Shown: positions 57,126 to 64,000 of the stretch, one piece after another
Layout: each line of letters opens with the position of its first letter
How positions within the stretch are numbered: position 1 is the first letter of the stretch
Notes under the pieces: generated by a model
The model's database searches: none
The model's input: the letters and a program-made list of their open reading frames with translations, nothing else
Told to the model about the DNA's origin: nothing
Assembly: GCF_010093535.1 (NCBI RefSeq)
Contig: NW_022985212.1
Location: 159,104-223,103, forward strand
Length of the DNA stretch: 64,000 bases
Reading direction: 5' to 3'
Source of the DNA: Lindgomyces ingoldianus
Lineage: Eukaryota; Ascomycota; Dothideomycetes; Pleosporales; Lindgomycetaceae
Program-made: the position numbers and the translations under genes

Positions 57126-57164
57126 CTTGCTAATTTGCAGTTAATTAAATTAACTACTAATTAG

Positions 57165-57444
57165 TGTTAAATAGGCTCTAACAGCTAGCTGCTTATAGTA
57201 TAAGCACTTAAGTAGCAAGAGTAAGAGTGGTGTACAGTGTGCACAGCGTACAAGGTAGGTAAGGTGAGGGCAACATGTTTCTAGTTCTATTGCTCTTGTC
57301 TTTCCTCTGTACAGAGGAAAAGGGGGATATCTAGATGTTCGCGCACGGAGGTTCGCGCACGAGCATCATGTGACATAGATACGTGATCCTGCTCGTGCGC
57401 GATCGCTTGTATCCAGGCCGCGACGCTGCTGCTGCGTACAGACA
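57165..57444 (-). repeat. 5' LTR of E4
   Basis: One of the least mutated LTRs of the family in the window: GCGCACGGAGGTTCGCGCACGAGC, CGATCGCTTGTATCCAGGCCGCGACG. Confidence 0.92.
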
Positions 57445-57590
57445 TATAAAGTTTTTAAAATAATAATTAATAAGCTTACACTTATATAAAAGGCACTAAA
57501 AATAAAATTCTAAGAAGATGTTCTACTGCACACTACTATTATACAAGCCTGTTAAGGATAACTAGAACTAGAACATACTATGTTTACTAT

Positions 57591-58001
57591 TGTCAGATAT
57601 GCGCACCTACTGTCAAGACAGGAGGAACGCTTGACGAAAGCTGCTACATAGTACGAGCAATAAGCTCGAACAGTATGTTGCTGCAAATTGCTGCATGTTG
57701 CAGCATGTTGCAGCATTTTGCAGCAAATTGCAGCATTTTGCAGCATTTTGCAGCATGTTGCAGCAAATTGCATCAAATTGCAGCATTTTGCAGCATGTTG
57801 CAGCATTTTGCAGCATTTTGCAAGCTGGTCGCGCATAGGGCAAGTGCGCGAGGGACTCGGATCGGCAAAACAAAAAGCCGAGCAACACGAGTAGAGCAGA
57901 AAAAGGATCGATAAATCAATACAATCAATCATCATCCCATACATCATATCCAAACCCATCATTCATCTTAGGAAGCCTAGAAACAGTGCTTTAATCTAAC
58001 A
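57591..58001. mobile_element. Solo LTR, 411-bp family, copy 2
   Basis: Same length as copy 1, reverse orientation, with exact ACTAT duplication (57586-57590, 58002-58006). It is inserted in E3. The uninterrupted site survives in E1 near 24690-24710 (reverse strand ATGCTATGTTTACTATTAAGCTTTTATG). It contains the 10-bp array at 57680-57822. Confidence 0.93.
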
Positions 58002-58864
58002 ACTATTAAGCTTTTATATAAAGCTTTATTTAGTAACCTATAAGCATTACTCTAAGTTACTATAGACTAAAGTGTAAACTAATACTTCTAGGAACTGCCT
58101 AATGTATACTACATAGACTACTAATACAACTCTACATAATAAGAAGAAAGCTTCCCTCTGCGCAGAAGAGGATAATGTAGAAAATCTCTATCTAGGTTTA
58201 GGCTATAATCTAGAGACAACTGCACGCAGATAAAGAAGTGCTTTGTCTACTATAAGAAAAGATGTTAGTTATTAAACTACTCTTATAATAACTATATATA
58301 AGTAAAGAACTAGTATGTTGCTTTATATAAAATTTTCTATAATAAAACCTTATTATATAAAGCTATTACCTTATACATTTAAGACTTTAAAAGTTACTTT
58401 AAAAAAGAAAATAATTTACATAATGCAAAGAAAATAAAATAAAAAAGTAAAAAAGCTAAAAAAGCTATTAACTACCTTACCTCTGCTGCCTACCTACACT
58501 ATGCAACAGAAGAGAACATTTATAGCATTAAACCTAAGAAGTATACTAAGCAGTTTATTCTTAACAACTAATACTATATAGTATACTAAGGCAAACTATA
58601 GAACATAGGCGTAGTAAAGATTTTTACTATTAGTAAGTCTTAACTTAAGGTGTATACATAAAAAAACCTATGTATAAAAATTAATTAGACACCTAGCTAA
58701 ACAAATATTAGCTTTAAAGGCTAGACACTAAAGAGATTAATTAGTACTATATAAATCTAGAACCTAATTAGTCTAGTTATATACTATATTTTAAAGACTT
58801 TAACACTATTTCTACTATTACTAGTAAATGCTAACTAACTTAGAGCATACTTTAATAATGTTTT

Positions 58865-59144
58865 TGTCTGTACGCAGCAGCAGCGTCACGATCTGGATAC
58901 GAGCGATCGCGCACGAGCAGGACCACGTATTTATGTCACATGATGCTCGTGCGCGAACCTCTGTGCGCGAACATCTAGACATCCCCCTTTTCCTCTGTAC
59001 AGAGGAAAGACAAGAGCAATAGAACTAGAAATATGTTACCCTTACCTTACCTACCTTGTACACTGTGCACACTGTACACTACTCTTACTCTTACTACTTA
59101 AGTGCTTATACTATAAGCAGCTAGCTGTTAGAGCCTATTTAACA
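58865..59144 (+). repeat. 5' LTR of E5
   Basis: The outer half is spared (GTACGCAGCAGCAGCGTCACG, GAGCGATCGCGCACGAGCAGG, GTGCGCGAACCTCTGTGCGCG). Confidence 0.92.
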
Positions 59145-59189
59145 CTAATTAGTAGTTAATTTAATTAACTATAAATTAGCAAGAGTAAT

Positions 59190-60120
59190 AATAGAGTACT
59201 TACGCTTTGTAAGGTACTTTGTTTTGTTACCTATCCTCTAGAAAGAGTAACAACAGAGCACCTACACTCTATAAGGTACTTTATTTAGTTACCTATCCCT
59301 TAGAATAGCAGATTAATCCTTTGCATTATACAGCAAGCTCTGCTACTGTACAAAGCAAAGAGGAGATAGTGTAAGACGCACACTAAAGCTATTAAAGCTG
59401 CATAACCTAGCAGCTAGACAATAGCATATTAATCCTTTGCATTATATAGCAAGCTCTGCTACTGTACAAAGTAAGGAGGAGATAGTGCAAGGCGCACACT
59501 AAAGCTATTAAAGCTGCACAACCTAGCAGCTAGACAACAGCAGTACCCACGCAATCTACTGCACAAGCAATTAACTCTACGCCTTATAAGGCACTTTGTT
59601 TTGTTACCTATCCTTTAGAAAAAGTAATAATAAACCACTTACACTTTATAAAGTACTTTATTTAGTTACTTATTTCTTAGGATAGCAGATTAATTTTTTA
59701 CATTATACAGCAAGCTTTGCTACTATATGTAACAGCGCAGGCAAGACAATAGGTCCGAATGCGGTGGGAGTCCACTCAGAGGCATATGGGAGTGCGTGGG
59801 GACTCTGAACCTGGGAATGCCATTAACACCTATAGGCCTTGTACGAAAGGATATCAGAAAACTACTGAGCTAGCTACGGGGCGAGGTGCGACTAAATACA
59901 TGAGGGAATAGGGGTAACAGCAGGGGGCCAGGCAGAGTCGAGTCAGGGTCGAGCCAGGGTCGGAGCCGATACGGAGACCCTTCGGATAGGTTCCGGGCGA
60001 CCCGAGATGGAACGATTCATGAGAATCGTTACACTATACAAAGTAAAGAGGAGATAGTGTAAGGCGCACACTAAAGCTATTAAAGCTGCACAACCTAGCA
60101 GCTAGACAACAGCAGTACCT
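59190..60120. repeat. Leader tandem repeats of E5, interrupted by a solo LTR
   Basis: Units of about 110 bp near 59310-59420 and 59425-59545. A second partial block from 59575 is interrupted by the LTR at 59728-60033 and resumes at 60039 with CAAAGTAAAGAGGAGATAG. Confidence 0.85.
59728..60033. mobile_element. Solo LTR, 306-bp family
   Basis: TGTAAC...GTTACA with exact CTATA duplication (59723-59727, 60034-60038). The empty site is seen in the sister repeat unit at about 59460 (TGCTACTGTACAAAG). GC-rich and unmutated. Its 3' end carries a perfect 8-bp hairpin, AACGATTC-ATGA-GAATCGTT (60011-60030). The window's first 18 bases are the end of another copy. Confidence 0.92.
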
Positions 60121-62772
60121 GCGTGATCTACTAGAAAAGTAATTAACTATACTATTATAATAAAATCCTACTAGCAACTAACAACTCTATGTAATAATAA
60201 AAAAAATAAAAAATAATTTCTATTATATAAATAACTTATAAAGAACATAGAGATATTAAAGGCAACACTACAGGATAAGACTAGCCTAGAGTACTAGAAT
60301 AACAAGATTAACATGTTAGAGGCTTTAATAAGCCTATAGACTTAATTATACATAAGTTATATAATTACTAATCTATATATAATAACTTAAAAGGGCGCTA
60401 CTTTTCTAAGTTTATATATAAAGGATTTTAAAAAATAGACACTATAAGACTTTTTAGCACTTAGCTGTGCGTTTAAAAGGGAGCTTATATAAGTACTAAA
60501 AAACAAAAAAATTACACTATAGCTAGGCACTAAAGGTACCTAAGCCTAGAAGCTATATAATATAGCATAAAGAAAAGTAATTACACTAAAAAAGCTTTAT
60601 ATGTAACCTCTATTACTGTATAAGGCTCTGCACAGAAGCAGACTAAACATAATGCTGCTATTAACACTAAACATACTAGCATTACCTGCTTTTATACTTT
60701 AGCTAGCACTACACTAATTACTATATAAACAATACATGCCACTCTACCTAACGCCTACTCTACACCTAAAATTGTACACACTACTGCCTGCAGTAGTGTA
60801 CACACTACTAATACCACCTGCACAATCTATACTACATTACAACTTGTATAAACTTCTACTCTAGAGGGAAACTACTAAAGAAAAACTTTTAGTAAATAAA
60901 ATTATATAATTTTAAAAAGTATAAAAAAAAATAATAACTATATAAGTTAACTATATAACATCTTTATAAATAAAATAAAATTTTTTATTAATCTATGTTA
61001 ACAGCTAGATATCTAGAAAACTTAGTACACAGACATCTTTCTAAATATCCTAGAAAGTTAGGTAAATATGCACTATATATATAATATAGGCTTTAGATAT
61101 AACTAGAAGCATTTATATAACACTTTAAGCATTATAATAAAGAATTTTATGTAAAAAGAAAAAAAAAACTATAAAAAGTAAAGTTTTACATAAAAAGTAA
61201 GACTATTCTTGTAAAAAAGTAGCCTATTAAGTTTAATAGTAAAAGGATTAAACTTACACATAATATAGTAGTTCTTACTTAGAAAAGATAAGTAAGCTAC
61301 CTTTATATAATTAACTTAGAAAATAAAAATGCTGCATAATAATATATTAAGTAATATGTAAACAGGGCATACATTGCATTTATGTGTTAACTAAAGGCAG
61401 TATTTAACCTGTCTATTACTACATAAACTATAAACTTTTTGCATAATAATATTAACACACTTAACGCATAAATTTAATAGCAGATAGATAACAGTAAGCA
61501 TAGTCTTACCTTTTTACTATTATAGCTTAATAGTGTAAAGCTATTTATTTTTATAAATAGATTATTTACTAATAACAAGGACCTTAGCTTATAGCTAAGA
61601 TTTTTAATTATATTAAGTAATAAAGACTATATAAAGTAAAGTAACTACTTTAAAATACTAGGTAACATTATACACTAGAATTTTACTAAGTGTAAAAGAG
61701 TAACTAAGAGTGTCTTTCCTAGTAAACTATATAAAATAGTTAAAAAGTTTAATAATGTAATTACCTTTAGTATAACTTTATAGTAAATTATATAAACACT
61801 TAAACTACTACTAATTTTAGTAGTAATTTATATAGATTTAAAGTCTTTATATAATTACTTTATTAAGCTAGGCACTACTAGTAAAAAGTAACTTATAATT
61901 AACATTATGTTACTCTGTAAATTATATAAGAAAAGGGAAATTACTAAAATAAAGTAAATTAATAGTAAAAACAACCTAGTAAATGTATATATAAAGAAAA
62001 CACTAAACTAAGCTTTTTAATTATTAGTCCTAACTAACTACCTCTCTGTCTAGATAGAAGCATCTGTAGACTAGCTAGATCCTGTGCGTAAAGATGCTCT
62101 AGACTAACTAAACTAACAACACCTTTATATAAAGCCTATCTCTTTTGTTTTTTTTTATTATACGCACTTATTTTTCTTATTATAAGATTAGAAGAGAAAG
62201 ATATGTAAAAAAGATAGTTTATTTATTTAGTATATAAAAAAAGAAAAGGCTACTACCCCTTACATATAGTAGTTATAATGCAGACTACAGCTCTACTATA
62301 TACATAAAGTGTAGGCATTAGCCTAGAAGTTAGCTAGCACATAACACTTAATAAAGAAAAAGGCACTAGTAGTGCTGCTATAATAATAAGCATATAGAGT
62401 TACTAGGACTTAACTACAACTTTAGACTAGAACTGCATAGAAGTACCTCTTATAACGCACAACCTTTACTGCCTACAGCTGCAGATTAGTGCTAGCAAGT
62501 AAGATAATATTAATATTATAAAATAGTAAAGCTACTACATGCTACTTCTTAGCCTATTTATAATTAGCATTTTATATAAGAAAAAAGCAAAAGAGCTAAA
62601 AAATTTATATATTTATACTAAAATGCTAAATAAACTGCTAATTAGTAGTAAAACTAGTTAAAAAAGTAACATAGATGCGCCCTAGGCTGCTATACTGCAT
62701 AAGGACGTTAAAGACGCCCACACTAACAGCGCTAGAGGTAGAGGAGGAAGGCTAGAGAGACATCTCTCTCTC

Positions 62773-62813
<41 letters not shown>

Positions 62814-63255
62814 GCAGGAGTATCTGTTACTATTAGTACTGTATAAAAAGAGAAAAAAGCTAAAGAATTATATAGTAGAGCTTAGAAAGTAAAGGATAAA
62901 GAAGAGAAAGTAAAGAAAAAAAAAACCTTATTATATACACCTCCTTACGCACCTGCCTACGCAAAGATTCTACACTATTCTAGCATAAAACTCTACATAA
63001 AATAGTTTATACACTGCTAAATTACTTATAAAGTAAGTGTATAAAGGCTAGATAATAATAGCTTAAAACACTTTACACTATTTATAAAGCTATCTACATA
63101 GTGTAACTAGCTTATTTTAATATATAGCATTACTAAGGCAAGTCTTAATAAATAAAGTAAAGTAAAGGTAAAATGTAATTAGATAGACCTACATAGATAA
63201 AAAAAAGGTAACGTGTATAAAAAGTAACTTTTTAGACAAAAAAAAAAGTTACTAG

Positions 63256-63536
63256 TGTCTATACACAGTAGCAGTGTTATAATCTAGATATAAGTAATTA
63301 CGCACAAGCAGAACTACATATCTATGTTATATAATGCTTATGTGTAAACCTCTGTGTGTAAACATCTAGATATCCCCCTTTTCTTTTATATAAAAGGAAA
63401 GATAAAAGTAATAAAACTAGAAACATGTTACTCTTACCTTACCTACCTTGTACGCTGTGCACACTGTACACTACTCTTACTCTTACTACTTAAGTGCTTA
63501 TACTATAAGCAGCTAGCTGTTGGAGCCTATTTAACA
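63256..63536 (+). repeat. 3' LTR of E5
   Basis: The inner half is RIP-converted (TGTCTATACACAGTAGCAGTGTTATAATC). The outer half is spared (GTACGCTGTGCACACTGTACAC, GTTGGAGCC). Confidence 0.92.
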
Positions 63537-63913
63537 GTTTTAAATATTATTATATATAAAGATAAAACTACTATACCTATTATATAAAAATAAAGACACT
63601 CTTTTTTTAATATTAGTAAAAAAGAATTTATGTTTTTTTTTATTAAATTAAAACTTTACTACTTTTACTGCTAATTTAGACACCTTTGCATAGAAAGACT
63701 CTAAAAGATGCTAACTAGCGCTAGCTATAACATTAATGCTGCAGTGCTAGAAGAGATTAAGAAGTTCTACTACTTTTACTAATTATATAACTAAGCTTTA
63801 TAAAAATTTAAGTTTATAATTAAAAATAACACTTACTTTAACTATAAAGTTATTATTAATGTTATATAAATTAATAATAAAGATGTTTTACATATTATTA
63901 ATATAGATACATT

Positions 63914-64000
63914 TGTTAGATATGCGCACCTACTGTCAAGACAGGAGGAACGTTTGACGAAAGCTGCTACATAGTACGAGCAATAAGCTCGAACAGTATG
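63914..64000. mobile_element. LTR, 411-bp family, copy 3, cut by window end
   Basis: TGTTAGATATGCGCACC... matches the start of copy 2 with few changes. Inserted in E3; the uninterrupted sequence is in E1 near 23430-23460. The target duplication cannot be tested. Confidence 0.88.

Larger units (their letters stand above)
53085..57444 (-). mobile_element. Copia element E4, internally deleted (4.36 kb)
   Basis: LTRs at 53085-53364 (3') and 57165-57444 (5'), exact TATAA duplication (53080-53084, 57445-57449). It is inserted in E3. It lacks the 3.09-kb pol segment, with the junction TTATAATGCTTAAGGTGTTATATAAAT at 55480-55507. It retains RNase H sequence and a (CA)n(GA)n tract at 53811-53852. It is less RIP-mutated than E1, mainly in the 5' leader. 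Confidence 0.93.
58865..63536 (+). mobile_element. Copia element E5, internally deleted, with a solo LTR inside
   Basis: LTRs at 58865-59144 (5') and 63256-63536 (3'), exact GTTTT duplication (58860-58864, 63537-63541). It is inserted in E3. Without the 306-bp LTR and its duplication it is 4361 bp, one base from E4. The deletion junction is at about 61115-61130. RNase H remnant FLYNYFIKLGTT-like is at 61845-61890. A (GT)18 tract is at 62776-62810. Confidence 0.93.
51288..63913 (+). mobile_element. Copia element E3, undeleted type, interrupted at least four times
   Basis: 5' LTR at 51288-51567 (TGTCTGTACGCAGC...TTTAACA). Internal sequence runs 51568-53084, 57450-57590, 58007-58864 and 63542-63913, and continues beyond the window. 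Each junction matches the continuous sequence of E1 in reverse (for example 24640-24860 of E1 spans both the E4 and 57591 insertion sites). E3 keeps the segment deleted in E2, E4 and E5: after CACCTTAAG (52975) it continues into TAGTTACTTTAACAC. Confidence 0.9.

Overview
The window is a repeat-rich accessory segment of a filamentous ascomycete genome (Pezizomycotina; class not resolved). The evidence is short introns with GTAAGT/GTATGT donors and CTAAC branch points, the C-terminal part of a fungal highly reducing polyketide synthase, a fungal rhodopsin-type membrane protein, a DUF3716-type gene, and long AT-rich tracts with the TpA-rich look of repeat-induced point mutation (RIP). I saw no rRNA, tRNA or CRISPR array. 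There are two assembly gaps, at 11137-11750 and 48328-49037.

1-34165 is a stack of nested transposons. From the outside in it holds a 365-bp LTR and pol remnant of one Ty1/copia element (32386-34165) and a second copia element H (+ strand; pieces 2595-2940, 18979-19442, 26625-26883, 32067-32385). H was split first by a Ty3/gypsy element (2941-18978, TSD TAGTG) and by two head-to-head copies of a third copia family (E1 19443-26624, TSD AGATC; E2 26884-32066, TSD TAAGG). The Ty3/gypsy element is itself split in its reverse transcriptase by a 10.4-kb Helitron (5835-16201). The Helitron keeps normal base composition and carries an intact four-exon DUF3716-like gene, a second spliced gene of unknown function with a single nonsense codon, and a Rep/helicase frame with 20 in-frame stops and no frameshift. 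E2 is split by a 1100-bp fold-back element with TA target duplications.

34166-47780 is the gene-bearing island. It holds an F-box/LRR-like pseudogene, one large intact SNF2-family helicase gene (35508-39380, minus), and the ruins of a secondary-metabolite locus: the 3' end of a reducing PKS (ER-KR-ACP), a short-chain dehydrogenase and an alpha/beta-hydrolase, each with at least one disabling lesion. A broken rhodopsin-family gene follows.

47781-64000 is again RIP-degraded. It holds two more fold-back elements, a small unmutated island (49841-50248), and a full-length-type copia element E3 that starts at 51288 and runs past the window end. E3 contains E4 (53085-57444, TSD TATAA), a 411-bp solo LTR (57591-58001, TSD ACTAT), E5 (58865-63536, TSD GTTTT) and the start of another 411-bp LTR (63914). 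E5 in turn contains a 306-bp solo LTR (59728-60033, TSD CTATA).

Two general signals stand out. RIP damage falls off toward the outer edge of each duplicated element, so the outer half of each LTR is spared. E2, E4 and E5 share one identical 3.09-kb internal deletion, which marks a mobilised defective copia subfamily. Most boundaries are supported by exact target-site duplications or by an uninterrupted homologous site elsewhere in the window.
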